A stretch of 14,369 nt of DNA from Rickettsiales bacterium (lineage in GTDB: Bacteria; Pseudomonadota; Alphaproteobacteria; Rickettsiales; Deianiraeaceae). The translations under genes were made by a program, and so were the position numbers. The stretch spans positions 1 to 14,369 of the forward strand of contig CANKQN010000010.1 of NCBI GenBank assembly GCA_947485035.1. The letters run 5' to 3'. Numbering within the stretch: the stretch's first letter is position 1; each line of letters opens with the position of its first letter. The notes under the pieces are model-generated. The model ran no database searches. It saw nothing but the letters and a program-made list of their open reading frames with translations, and was not told where the DNA came from. Shown one piece after another: positions 1 through 7,255 of this stretch.

Positions 1-1
1 A

Positions 2-88
2 AAAAAAGATATCATTATTTGGCTTGGAAGTGCAATATTCCTTGCAACGGGAATAATTGTTAGTGCAATGGCGTTAATAATTGGGTAA
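2..88 (+). CDS. C-terminal end of an unidentified membrane protein (5' end outside window)
   Basis: The window opens inside a reading frame that runs from base 2 to a TAA at 86-88. It encodes 28 residues: two lysines and an aspartate, then an almost uninterrupted hydrophobic stretch (IIIWLGSAIFLATGIIVSA and on to LIIG). This looks like a last transmembrane helix ending at the C-terminus. The other two forward frames stop at 54-58 and 61-63 and give no sensible peptide. The protein cannot be named from so short a tail. It lies 85 bases upstream of htpG on the same strand, but htpG appears to have its own promoter. Confidence 0.5.
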   Translation, partial: KKDIIIWLGSAIFLATGIIVSAMALIIG

Positions 89-105
89 TATTTGAAATCA
101 AGCTA

Positions 106-128
106 AACCCTTGAACTGAACCCTTGAA
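106..128 (+). repeat. Tandem duplication of AACCCTTGAA upstream of htpG
   Basis: The 10-mer AACCCTTGAA occurs at 106-115 and again at 119-128, a period of 13 bases. Each copy contains CCCTTGAA, the classical -35 core of heat-shock (sigma-32) promoters. Only the second copy has a plausible -10 box at the right distance. Confidence 0.7.
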
Positions 129-150
129 TTTAAAAAAAGCGGGATTATAT
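121..150 (+). promoter_or_regulatory. Predicted heat-shock (RpoH-type) promoter of htpG
   Basis: CTTG at 123-126 is followed after exactly 17 bases by ATTATAT at 144-150. The heat-shock promoter form described for alphaproteobacteria is CTTG-N17/18-CYTATNT, and only the first base of the -10 box deviates. Transcription would start near 157, giving a leader of about 17 bases. A sigma-70 reading of the same bases is possible (TTGAAT 124-129, N16, TATATA 146-151), so the sigma factor is inferred from the match and from the gene it serves. Confidence 0.55.
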
Positions 151-173
151 ACAAGAAAATTGTTTTTTGAAAA

Positions 174-2012
174 ATGTCGAAAAAGTCAACGGTACACAAG
201 TTTGATGCCCAAATTGGGAAAGTTCTAAAAATTGTGATTAACTCAATCTACACAAACCGAGAAATCTTCCTGCGGGAACTCATTTCCAACGCATCAGATG
301 CCATTTCGAAGTTGAAATATAACGCAATTGCGAATCCATCGTTGCTTGAAGAGGGTTATATTCCAAAAATTACCGTTGAAATTCAGCAAGAACAAAGGAA
401 AATTATCATTTCTGATAACGGAATTGGAATGGACGAAAACGATATGATTCAAAACCTTGGAACTATTGCGAAATCTGGGACTGAGGCTTTTGCAAAGACC
501 CTCGAAGGCGAAAACGCACCAAATGTTGCAGACTTAATCGGTCAATTTGGTGTTGGTTTTTACTCGTCCTTCATGGTGGCGAAAAAAGTGAGTGTTATTT
601 CAAAAAAAGCAGGCGAAGACAAGGCTTTTGTGTGGGAATCGGAAGGTGAAGGTGAGTATTCAATTGAAGAATCTGAAAAAAATGATGTTGGAACTCAAAT
701 TATTTTGGAGATAAAATCGGAGGAAGAGTTCGATGAATTTGTCGATAAATTCCGTGTTGAACACATTGTGAAATCGTATTCAAACCACATAAGCACGCCA
801 ATTTTAATTCAGCACGAAACGGGCGAAACCCTTATTGAAAATGAATCTTCGGCAATTTGGTTGAAAAATCCTTCGTCCATCACAGAAACGCAATATCAAG
901 ACGCTTACAATTCAATTGGTGGAATGCCGTCCGGTTATTTTGCAAAAATTCACAGTAAGGTTGAAGGTTCAATGGAATATTGTGCGTTGCTTTTTATTCC
1001 AAAAACGAAACCTTATGATCTATACAACCCAACCCGCAAAAATTCGATTAAACTTTTCGTAAAACGCGTTTTCATTACTGAAGATTCCACAATTCTGCCC
1101 GAACATTTCCGCTTTGTAAAAGGCGTTGTTGATTCAAGCGACCTTCCTCTTAACATTTCTCGTGAAACCCTTCAAAACAATAAAGTTCTTGAAAAAATTG
1201 GGAAATCGCTGGAAAAAAAGATTATCTCCGAACTTGAAGCACAATTAAAAAACGAACCTGAAGGTTATGAAAAATTTTGGAACGACTTTGGAAATGTGAT
1301 TAAGGAGGGTCTTTGTAGAGCCGGCGAAATGAACATTAAACTTCTTGATGTTTGCTTGTTTAAAACAAGTTACAGCAGTAACCAAACAACAATTGCGGAA
1401 TATATTTCCCGAATGAAACCAGAGCAAGATTCAATTTACTACATTACCGCCGAAAATTATGAAGACGGAATTAATAATTCTCAGCTTGAAGCTTGCAAGA
1501 AGAACAATATTGAAGTGCTTATTTTAACTGATACCGTGGATAACTTCTGGGTGAATGTTATTGCGAACTATCAGGAAAAGCATTTGAAACCAGTTTCTTC
1601 GGCAGAATTGACGATTGAAAACAACAAAAATGAACCCGAAGTTATTGATGATGCAAAAAATGCCCTGCTTTTGAACATTTTTAAGGAAACCCTTGGCGTT
1701 GCGATTGGTGAGGTGAAAATTTCCAAAAAACTGGTTGAAAGTCCAATTTGCCTTTCACAATCAGAGGGCGGAATGTCAATTAGAATGGAGAGGTATCTTT
1801 ACGAACAGAAGCAATTGCCGTTTATGTCGCCAAAAATTTTGGAAGTGAATCCAAACCACCCAATAATTGAGAAACTCTACGAAAAGGCAAAAGCCGAACA
1901 AAAAACCGACGATGAAATCAACAATTTGTTTGATATCGCCTGCATTGAAGCGGGGGAGATCTTGCGAAAACCCTCCGCCTTTATTAAAAGAATGTATGAA
2001 TTGATGGACTAG
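174..2012 (+). CDS. htpG: HSP90-family molecular chaperone HtpG
   Basis: This encodes the bacterial Hsp90, a cytosolic ATP-dependent dimeric chaperone that remodels client proteins. The 612 residues match the usual family length. The N-terminal GHKL ATPase domain is intact: E35 and N39 in the helix FLRELISNASDA, D81 in SDNGIGM, the lid segment GTIAKSGT at 96-103 and GQFGVGF at 123-129. The middle domain carries the conserved SSDLPLNISRETLQ segment with the arginine that contacts the ATP gamma-phosphate. The C-terminus ends in FIKRMYELMD, without the eukaryotic MEEVD. The start ATG follows GAAAA with no Shine-Dalgarno sequence; the N-terminal KFDAQIGKVL supports this start. A heat-shock-like promoter lies just upstream. 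Its TAG stop overlaps the stop of the convergent small gene. Confidence 0.97.
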   Translation: MSKKSTVHKFDAQIGKVLKIVINSIYTNREIFLRELISNASDAISKLKYNAIANPSLLEEGYIPKITVEIQQEQRKIIISDNGIGMDENDMIQNLGTIAKSGTEAFAKTLEGENAPNVADLIGQFGVGFYSSFMVAKKVSVISKKAGEDKAFVWESEGEGEYSIEESEKNDVGTQIILEIKSEEEFDEFVDKFRVEHIVKSYSNHISTPILIQHETGETLIENESSAIWLKNPSSITETQYQDAYNSIGGMPSGYFAKIHSKVEGSMEYCALLFIPKTKPYDLYNPTRKNSIKLFVKRVFITEDSTILPEHFRFVKGVVDSSDLPLNISRETLQNNKVLEKIGKSLEKKIISELEAQLKNEPEGYEKFWNDFGNVIKEGLCRAGEMNIKLLDVCLFKTSYSSNQTTIAEYISRMKPEQDSIYYITAENYEDGINNSQLEACKKNNIEVLILTDTVDNFWVNVIANYQEKHLKPVSSAELTIENNKNEPEVIDDAKNALLLNIFKETLGVAIGEVKISKKLVESPICLSQSEGGMSIRMERYLYEQKQLPFMSPKILEVNPNHPIIEKLYEKAKAEQKTDDEINNLFDIACIEAGEILRKPSAFIKRMYELMD

Positions 2013-2251
2013 CGGTTAAACCCTCGTCCGTTGCCTTGGTTTTGTTGTTGTCCCAATCTTGCGATGTGTGTGTCAAATACTTGCGTTACAAGTCCCTTTG
2101 ATAATTCTGAGATACAAGCGTTTGACACGGCTCTCTCGAATGCCGTTTTCACCGGAGATGTATGTGTATGTATTCTATTAATGCTAGCCATTTCCTCGTT
2201 TGTTGTTGGCTCTGAAAGGATTATCGAATTATGATCTTGTATTTTTTGCAT
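2009..2251 (-). CDS. Small hypothetical protein, 80 aa
   Basis: I do not recognise this protein. It has a mixed N-terminal part, a central segment likely to be helical (about residues 34-67) and a polar, low-complexity glutamine/asparagine/glycine-rich C-terminus (GQQQNQGNGRGFNR). There is no signal peptide, membrane helix or cysteine motif. Three things favour a real gene: it fills a space otherwise empty; it starts with ATG just below a perfect TATAAT (2274-2279 on this strand); and its TAG stop overlaps the htpG TAG in the palindrome CTAG, as seen again at mnmA/trpB. An antisense frame of 67 codons (2031-2234, plus) is rich in cysteine and valine and looks like a shadow. Function unknown. 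Confidence 0.5.
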   Translation of the reverse strand: MQKIQDHNSIILSEPTTNEEMASINRIHTHTSPVKTAFERAVSNACISELSKGLVTQVFDTHIARLGQQQNQGNGRGFNR

Positions 2252-2305
2252 AAAACTCTAAATTAATTGATATATTATATTACCACAATTTTAGAGCTTA
2301 TGCAA
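2246..2305. repeat. Inverted repeat with 27-base loop around the start of the 80-aa gene
   Basis: TTGCATAA (2246-2253), AA, CTCTAAA (2256-2262) is matched by TTTAGAG (2290-2296), C, TTATGCAA (2298-2305). That makes 15 paired bases with one small asymmetric bulge. The loop holds the TATAAT box, and the left arm includes the ATG of the small gene. Seven T follow at 2309-2315 on the plus strand, so a plus-strand terminator downstream of htpG is possible, but the 27-base loop and AT-rich stem make that weak. Paired DNA binding sites are the alternative. Confidence 0.45.
2274..2279 (-). promoter_or_regulatory. Predicted -10 box (TATAAT) of the 80-aa gene
   Basis: On the minus strand a perfect TATAAT occupies 2279 down to 2274. 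Transcription would begin near 2267, about 16 bases before the ATG at 2251. No convincing -35 hexamer is found at 16-18 bases; TTGCAT is 20 bases away. In so AT-rich a spacer a chance match is possible. Confidence 0.35.
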
Positions 2306-2322
2306 GAATTTTTTTCAGCAAC

Positions 2323-2339
2323 AATTTTGGAGCAAAATT
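2323..2339 (-). repeat. Short perfect hairpin just downstream of ubiE
   Basis: AATTTTG (2323-2329) and CAAAATT (2333-2339) form a 7-base perfect stem with a 3-base loop, 10 bases past the ubiE stop codon. On the transcribed (minus) strand no T-run follows. It may protect the mRNA 3' end or assist termination, but it is not a canonical intrinsic terminator. Confidence 0.35.
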
Positions 2340-2348
2340 TCAGCAAAA

Positions 2349-3062
2349 TTACAAAGCTGTGCAAATGAAAACACCAATTGTGCCGTTGCAAAATGTTGGT
2401 GAAACAACCCCAAAACCTTTGGATTCCAACAGTTTCGCGAAGTTTTCCCTGCTTTGAAATGCAAGAATCGATTGCGAAAGATATTCGTATGAACCTGAAT
2501 CGTTCTTGAAGATTTTATCGAATTTTGGCAAAATGGTTTTAATGTAAAATTTGTGAGCTTTGTGAAATGTTTTACCGTGGCTTTTGTCTGCCTCTGGCAT
2601 AAATTCCATAATAGCAAATTTTCCGCCTTTTTTAAGAACACGCCTTGCTTCAACAATTGCTTTTTCAATTTCTTGGAAATTCCTAATTCCAAATGTGCAG
2701 GTGAGGAAATCAAACGAACAATCCTCGAACGGTAATGTTGTGGCATCGGCAATGATGAAATTCACGGCATCATTCTTGATTTTCTTTTTGGCAATTGCAA
2801 GCATGTCGGGGTTAATATCTGAACCTGTGATATTTTCGGGCGAAATTCTTTCAAGCGCAAGTTTTAGAATATCCCCAGTGCCGGAGGCTAAGTCCAGAAG
2901 TTTGCTCTCCCTTGAAATGTTGAGCATTGAAATGAAGTCTTTTTTCCATTTGCGATGTTGAAAAAGGGACATTGCGTCGTTGGCTTTGTCGTAATTTGTG
3001 TGAACGGAGGAAAAAACTGAATTGACGAATTTTTGTCCTACATTTTGTGCAAGGTTTATCAT
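2349..3062 (-). CDS. ubiE: Bifunctional demethylmenaquinone / 2-methoxy-benzoquinol methyltransferase UbiE
   Basis: This is an S-adenosylmethionine-dependent C-methyltransferase of ubiquinone synthesis, acting on the benzoquinol ring at the cytoplasmic face of the membrane. Of 237 residues, the UbiE/COQ5 signature YDKANDAMSLFQHRKWK lies at about 24-40, SAM-binding motif I LLDLASGTGDI at 55-65, the acidic end of strand two in GSDINPDML at 80-88, and CTFGIRNFQE near 122-131, where COQ5-type enzymes have the GIRN signature. The C-terminus reads GVFICTAL rather than the common GVVALHxGYKx, so it is slightly short and divergent. The ATG follows an A/T-rich stretch ending in GAT, with no Shine-Dalgarno. 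The gene lies 61 bases downstream of mlaE on the same strand and may share its transcript. Confidence 0.93.
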   Translation of the reverse strand: MINLAQNVGQKFVNSVFSSVHTNYDKANDAMSLFQHRKWKKDFISMLNISRESKLLDLASGTGDILKLALERISPENITGSDINPDMLAIAKKKIKNDAVNFIIADATTLPFEDCSFDFLTCTFGIRNFQEIEKAIVEARRVLKKGGKFAIMEFMPEADKSHGKTFHKAHKFYIKTILPKFDKIFKNDSGSYEYLSQSILAFQSRENFAKLLESKGFGVVSPTFCNGTIGVFICTAL

Positions 3063-3123
3063 ATCTATTTTTTAATTTGTGATGTTGGGTTTTCTAAAAA
3101 TTTAATCAATTCAAGTATCATAT

Positions 3124-3921
3124 TTAAAAAAACAGGAATGTGATTATGTAGTTACAAACAAGAATTAAAATGGAAGATGTTACAACCGCAATGGTTGTTG
3201 ATTTCCCAACACCTGCGGAAGATCCATCGGAGTTCATGCCTGAATATGTGCCAACATAGGTGATTATGAAACCAAAAATTACTGCTTTCAAAACGCCGAT
3301 GTTAAAATCGAACAATTTAAGGTGCTCAAACATTGTGAAGGCGTAAAGTGTGCCGTTGTAATGAAGTGTGTGCGTTGCAATAACCCACGAACCAAACATT
3401 GCAATTACATTGGAAATTGTTATCAAAATTGGCATGGAAATTAATGCTGCGACAACCTTTGGTGTAATTAAAAGCTTGCTTGGGTTAATTCGAAGAGTGC
3501 GAAGGGCATCAATTTGATCCGTCACTTTCATTGTAGAAATTTCGGCGGCAAGTGCGGAAGCTACCCTGCCTGAGATCATTAATCCTGTAAGGACAGGACC
3601 AAGTTCACGAACGACGGCACTTACCACAATTTGCGAAAGCGTTTCAGGACCCGCAAGGAATGAAAGTCCAGCACTTGCTTGCATGGTCAGAACTGCTCCC
3701 GTGAAGAATGAGGTCAAAAAAATGACGGGAAGGGAATAAAAACTGATTTCAATCGTGCTTTTAAGTAATTGCTTGCGATAAAAGTTCAGCGTGACTATTT
3801 GCGTAAAAATTGTGGCGACATCCAAAATAATGTTTTTTGCAAACGATGTAGTGCGGGTAATTGTGCGGGTAATCATGTCAATTTTCAACTTATGCAATTT
3901 GCGTAATTTATTGAATTGCAA
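3124..3921 (-). CDS. mlaE: MlaE-family ABC transporter permease (phospholipid / lipid asymmetry)
   Basis: This is the permease subunit of an Mla-type ABC transporter, which moves phospholipids between the membranes of the envelope. The hallmark core is present: FFTGAVLTMQ, then ELGPVLTGLMISGRVASALAAEISTMKVTDQIDALRTL, followed by hydrophobic segments including KVVAALISMPILITISN. There are about five membrane helices in total. The first possible start is TTG at 3921 (265 aa). An ATG at 3876 would give 250 aa and removes a basic stretch (LRKLHKLKID); I keep the longer form because the family is usually near 260 residues. Neither the ATPase (mlaF) nor the substrate-binding subunit (mlaD) is adjacent; ubiE is the downstream neighbour. 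Confidence 0.9.
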   Translation of the reverse strand: MQFNKLRKLHKLKIDMITRTITRTTSFAKNIILDVATIFTQIVTLNFYRKQLLKSTIEISFYSLPVIFLTSFFTGAVLTMQASAGLSFLAGPETLSQIVVSAVVRELGPVLTGLMISGRVASALAAEISTMKVTDQIDALRTLRINPSKLLITPKVVAALISMPILITISNVIAMFGSWVIATHTLHYNGTLYAFTMFEHLKLFDFNIGVLKAVIFGFIITYVGTYSGMNSDGSSAGVGKSTTIAVVTSSILILVCNYIITFLFF

Positions 3922-4005
3922 TTGTCAAATATTTGTGATTACTTAGCGAGTGAAATTTTCTGCTTCCTGTGAATTGTCGTTGTGTGGCATTGGTTTGGTA
4001 TTGAA

Positions 4006-4011
4006 TATAAA
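4006..4011 (+). promoter_or_regulatory. Weak predicted -10 box upstream of the 208-aa gene
   Basis: TATAAA at 4006-4011 lies 16 bases before the ATG at 4028 and is followed by a T-run. No good -35 hexamer stands 16-18 bases upstream. If real, it lies inside the longer GTG-started reading frame, which favours the ATG start. Confidence 0.25.
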
Positions 4012-4027
4012 TTTTTTTTTAAATATT

Positions 4028-4654
4028 ATGCTACACCACATAGAAAACTCAAAATCCATTTTGACAACAATCGGAAACATTGTCATAAAACGCCTTGAAG
4101 ACGCTCAAAACAGTGAAAATCCGGAAAATGCTCTGTCAATGTCTGATATCAAAAAGTGCATGGATATTACACGAGACATAGCCGACACAGCGATTAAACT
4201 TGCCAAAAACGAAGAGATGATAAACGAACACACCGAAAGCGAGTGCGTTTTACCTGAAAAGAAAAAGCAGGATATATACGCCATTTTGCAAGAGCTGAAA
4301 ATTCAATTCACGACAAAAGTCCTCAAAGACATCGTGGAAATGAACGAAGAAGAAGCGATGGAGATTATTTCGCAAGTTGTTGAAAAAATGGAAAACGAAA
4401 GCGAATGCAAGCTTAAACGCAGAGACTTCAAAACCAAGGCGGAATACAAACGAGCAAAGGCAATTCAAAAAATTGTGGTAAAAAGAAGTGCGGAAGAGGT
4501 GGAGAAGTCTCGACTGGAATATTGTGCATTTTTTGAAAAACTTGCGGGAGTTCCATCGCGACTTGCCGGCGGAGTGCCACCAACTTCAAAAGAAGTTTGC
4601 AAAGACGATGACAAAACTTCCAACAAAAGCGAAGTTCCATCGTTTTATTCTTAA
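4028..4654 (+). CDS. Hypothetical charged protein, about 208 aa
   Basis: I do not recognise this protein. The frame is open from a GTG at 3950, but the ATG at 4028 is the better start: it follows the A/T-only leader typical of this window, a possible TATAAA box lies at 4006-4011, and the extra 26 residues look unlike the rest. From this start the protein is highly charged and likely mostly helical (about residues 1-160: repeated E, K, M and I with no long hydrophobic run). A basic segment KLKRRDFKTKAEYKRAKAIQK lies near 133-153. It ends in a disordered tail with a small internal repeat (LAGVPSR, then LAGGVPP) and a serine/lysine/aspartate-rich end. There is no signal peptide or membrane helix. 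It lies between the envelope genes mlaE (divergent) and bamA (convergent). Confidence 0.7.
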   Translation: MLHHIENSKSILTTIGNIVIKRLEDAQNSENPENALSMSDIKKCMDITRDIADTAIKLAKNEEMINEHTESECVLPEKKKQDIYAILQELKIQFTTKVLKDIVEMNEEEAMEIISQVVEKMENESECKLKRRDFKTKAEYKRAKAIQKIVVKRSAEEVEKSRLEYCAFFEKLAGVPSRLAGGVPPTSKEVCKDDDKTSNKSEVPSFYS

Positions 4655-4830
4655 AATTCGCAGGGTCTGTTATTTTTTTTTTTTTTTTTACTTTTTTATG
4701 CCGTAATTTTCTTCGACACACTTTTTATTTCGATAAATTCTCACCTTCATTCAATAATACGATGCAATAGATTTTTTTTATTTTTTTCCAACCGCAACAA
4801 TCCGCCAAAATCATTTTTTACCGCAATTTC
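4655..4830. other. Gene-free 176-base spacer with 17-T run and inverted repeat
   Basis: The spacer lies between two convergent genes. It contains a homopolymer of 17 T at 4673-4689 and further T-rich runs at 4692-4697 and near 4772-4787. The early T-run, 19 bases after the stop of the 208-aa gene, could serve termination on the plus strand, but I see no strong GC-rich stem before it. GATGCAATAG at 4761-4770 is the exact reverse complement of CTATTGCATC at 4831-4840, which contains the bamA stop codon. No RNA gene is apparent. Confidence 0.6.
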
Positions 4831-7191
4831 CTATTGCATCTGTGCGCCGAATGTGACAAGAAATGAGAGTTTGCTATCGTATGTTTCCGCCCTCATAACC
4901 CTTCCAAGAGCAAATCCTATTGGACCCATAGGAGACCTCCACGAAACACTAACGCCACTGGAAGCCCTGATGGAATTGCTGTCGTAGATTTCTCCCCCCA
5001 CAATTTTGCTTTTGTCAATGCCGTAAAGTGTGCCAAAATCTGCGAAGAGGCTTGTTGTTATACCAAGATCTTTTGGAAGTCCGTTTGGAAAGCGAATTTC
5101 AGTGGAAATTAAGCCCAAATTCTGCCCACCATAGGAAAACGATTCATATGTTCCTGAATCGTATCGATATCTTGCGCCAATTCCTCGAAAATTAAAACCC
5201 CTCATACCAAAGCCGCCACCAAGGGAATAAAGGTTTTGAACATTCACCTGCGAACCGCCAATGCCTTGAATTGTGGCAAATCTTCCTTTTATGCCAAAAA
5301 CAAGTTCTTCAAAATTGAAAAGTTTTTGGTAAAAGTCTCCGCGAATTTCACTGGAAAGGTATCGCATATTTCCGCCAAAGCCGGCAATTTCTTGCTTTAA
5401 AATGAAGGAATATCCGTTTGATGGAAGGAAGGAGCTGTCTCGTTTATCATAAGAAAGTGTGTGACCAATCGCTGATGTTTGGTAATTCCCAAGTTGAGCA
5501 ATGATATACGGACTTGAAAGGTTTGAAAGCTGTTCAATAACTGAATTTTGATACCGATAGCTTATGTTGTGGCGAAGATATTGCGTTATGGAATATGCCA
5601 TGAAAATACTGTTTGAAAAGGTATTTGATTGATATGGGACATAATTTTTATTACCATACTTTGAATACGAAACCTGCGTTCCAAAAAGGATATCCCTGCC
5701 TTTGAAATAAGGTTCGGAAAAGGAAAGACTGTAATTTTCTCCATACATACTTCTATCCAGCGATATCCCTGCGTTGTAGCCTTCCCCAAGAAAGTTTGAT
5801 TCATTGACCGAAACATTTCCTGAAAACCCATTATAAGCATCACCACCAATTGAAGCGTTAATACTTGCGGTTGAACGCTCCTTCACGGTAATTGTCACGG
5901 ACATTCTGTCCTGTGTGCCGTCAATAAGTTTTTCCTCAATTTGAACATCGTCGAAATATTGAAGATTCCTAATTCGTTGCATAGACCTTTGCACTTTGGA
6001 AATATCATAGACATCTCCCTCTTTAACAAGAATTTCCCTGCGAATTACTTGATCCGAAGTTTTGTGGTTGCCTGTAATGTCAATTTTGTGAAGATAGATT
6101 CTGCGGGAATTTTTCAAAACATAGGTAATATCGATATTTTTTTCAGGAGTAGGCTCGTTCTTATGTTCAACCTGTGCGAATATAAACCCGTTTTTTTGAA
6201 GGTACTGCTGCAAATTTCCAATTGTTCGCTCAACCTTTTCAATGTTGAACACTGCTCCTTCTTTGGTAAGAATTTCGTGTTCTTTAAAATTTGCAATGTC
6301 TAAATCCTCAACGAAATTTTCAATTTTATGCTTCCCAAAATGGAACTTATCACCTTCTTTGATAAAATATTGAACGGCAAATAAATTTTTTTTATTATTA
6401 TATATACTCAACGCATGAAGATTTTGAAATTGCGGATACCCTTTCGTCAAATAAAATCTTCTTAATCCCTCTTGTTCGTTTTGCACAAATTCGTTGTCAA
6501 ACGCCGCACCAATGTTCAACTTGAAAATGCTTCGTGGGCGAATGTTAAGCACTTCTTTAATTTGCGAATCGCTAAACATCTCATTTCCTTCAATTGAAAC
6601 ACTTGCAATTTGTGATTTTTTTCCTTCGTCAATGTTCCAAATAATAATAACTCGCGTGCCGTCTTCAAGAAATTCAACCATAGGTTTAATGCTAACATTC
6701 AGATATCCCATTTTTTGATAGATCATTGTAAGGCGTTTTGTGTCGTTTAAAAGATTGCTCTTTGAAAAGAACCTCTTTTCTTTTGTGGTAATTTCTTCAA
6801 GAATCTTATCCTTACCAATCGCCTTTCTTCCGTTGAATTTTATCGCCTTAACAACGGGAGTCTCCGCAACGGAAATTACCACTCCCCCACCCTTTCTTGT
6901 AATTTTAATATTGCTAAAAAAACCGGTTTTATACATCTTCTTAATTGCCGTTGAAAGTTGTGCGTCTGAAAATTTTGCAGGAAACTTTCCATTTGTGCCG
7001 GAAATCGCTTCAAGTTCGGAATATAATATAACAGTTTCAACTTCAATTGCTTTGTTTCCAACAACTTCAATTCCCATAACGCTTTTTGTGCTTAAAGGTG
7101 CGGGTATATCCCTCGCAAACGATGTTCCAACCATGAAGTTTAATGGCAAAAAGACAAAGAAAAATAAAAACTTCAAAAAAAAGATTGACAA
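4831..7191 (-). CDS. bamA: Outer membrane protein assembly factor BamA (Omp85)
   Basis: BamA is the core of the BAM complex, inserting beta-barrel proteins into the outer membrane. The 786 residues fit the family. A signal peptide covers about 1-26 (hydrophobic [14 protein letters not shown], cleavage after TSFA). POTRA repeats fill roughly 38-430. The 16-stranded barrel follows, with [16 protein letters not shown] carrying the loop-6 motif (MRGF in place of VRGF, the arginine kept) and [14 protein letters not shown] near the end. The start is taken as TTG at 7191, because the first ATG downstream (codon 20) would destroy the signal peptide. The last residues are [10 protein letters not shown], so the usual C-terminal aromatic residue is missing. 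It is divergent from rpsL, with 64 bases between the starts. Confidence 0.95.
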   Translation of the reverse strand: MSIFFLKFLFFFVFLPLNFMVGTSFARDIPAPLSTKSVMGIEVVGNKAIEVETVILYSELEAISGTNGKFPAKFSDAQLSTAIKKMYKTGFFSNIKITRKGGGVVISVAETPVVKAIKFNGRKAIGKDKILEEITTKEKRFFSKSNLLNDTKRLTMIYQKMGYLNVSIKPMVEFLEDGTRVIIIWNIDEGKKSQIASVSIEGNEMFSDSQIKEVLNIRPRSIFKLNIGAAFDNEFVQNEQEGLRRFYLTKGYPQFQNLHALSIYNNKKNLFAVQYFIKEGDKFHFGKHKIENFVEDLDIANFKEHEILTKEGAVFNIEKVERTIGNLQQYLQKNGFIFAQVEHKNEPTPEKNIDITYVLKNSRRIYLHKIDITGNHKTSDQVIRREILVKEGDVYDISKVQRSMQRIRNLQYFDDVQIEEKLIDGTQDRMSVTITVKERSTASINASIGGDAYNGFSGNVSVNESNFLGEGYNAGISLDRSMYGENYSLSFSEPYFKGRDILFGTQVSYSKYGNKNYVPYQSNTFSNSIFMAYSITQYLRHNISYRYQNSVIEQLSNLSSPYIIAQLGNYQTSAIGHTLSYDKRDSSFLPSNGYSFILKQEIAGFGGNMRYLSSEIRGDFYQKLFNFEELVFGIKGRFATIQGIGGSQVNVQNLYSLGGGFGMRGFNFRGIGARYRYDSGTYESFSYGGQNLGLISTEIRFPNGLPKDLGITTSLFADFGTLYGIDKSKIVGGEIYDSNSIRASSGVSVSWRSPMGPIGFALGRVMRAETYDSKLSFLVTFGAQMQ

Positions 7192-7206
7192 ATTAAATGT
7201 TATAAT
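7185..7206 (+). promoter_or_regulatory. Predicted promoter of the rpsL operon (extended -10)
   Basis: A perfect TATAAT at 7201-7206 is preceded by TG and one base (7198-7200), making an extended -10 element that can work without a -35 box. A perfect TTGACA stands at 7185-7190 but only 10 bases away, too close to act as the -35 of this box. Transcription would start near 7213, giving a leader of about 43 bases to rpsL. The TTGACA overlaps the bamA start codon on the other strand. TGTTA (7198-7202) and TAACA (7207-7211) form a dyad over the -10 box, so a minus-strand TATAAC (7204-7199) could serve bamA. Confidence 0.55.
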
Positions 7207-7255
7207 TAACAGGATTACTGATAAAGTAGTATTTTTTTATTGTAAAGCTAAAAAT

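Noticed and set aside
2031..2234. Plus-strand frame of 67 codons opposite the 80-aa gene
   Set aside because: It is cysteine- and valine-rich as expected of an antisense shadow, and has neither a promoter nor the stop-overlap seen for the minus-strand frame.
3950..4027. GTG start extending the 208-aa protein by 26 residues
   Set aside because: The extra part is cysteine-rich and unlike the rest, and a possible -10 box lies inside it at 4006-4011; ATG 4028 has the A/T leader typical of the window.
6740..7255. Long plus-strand frame upstream of and in frame with rpsL (would give 296 aa)
   Set aside because: The first 172 codons are antisense to the N-terminus of BamA and resemble no protein; S12 clearly begins at ATG 7256 with a normal length of 124 residues.
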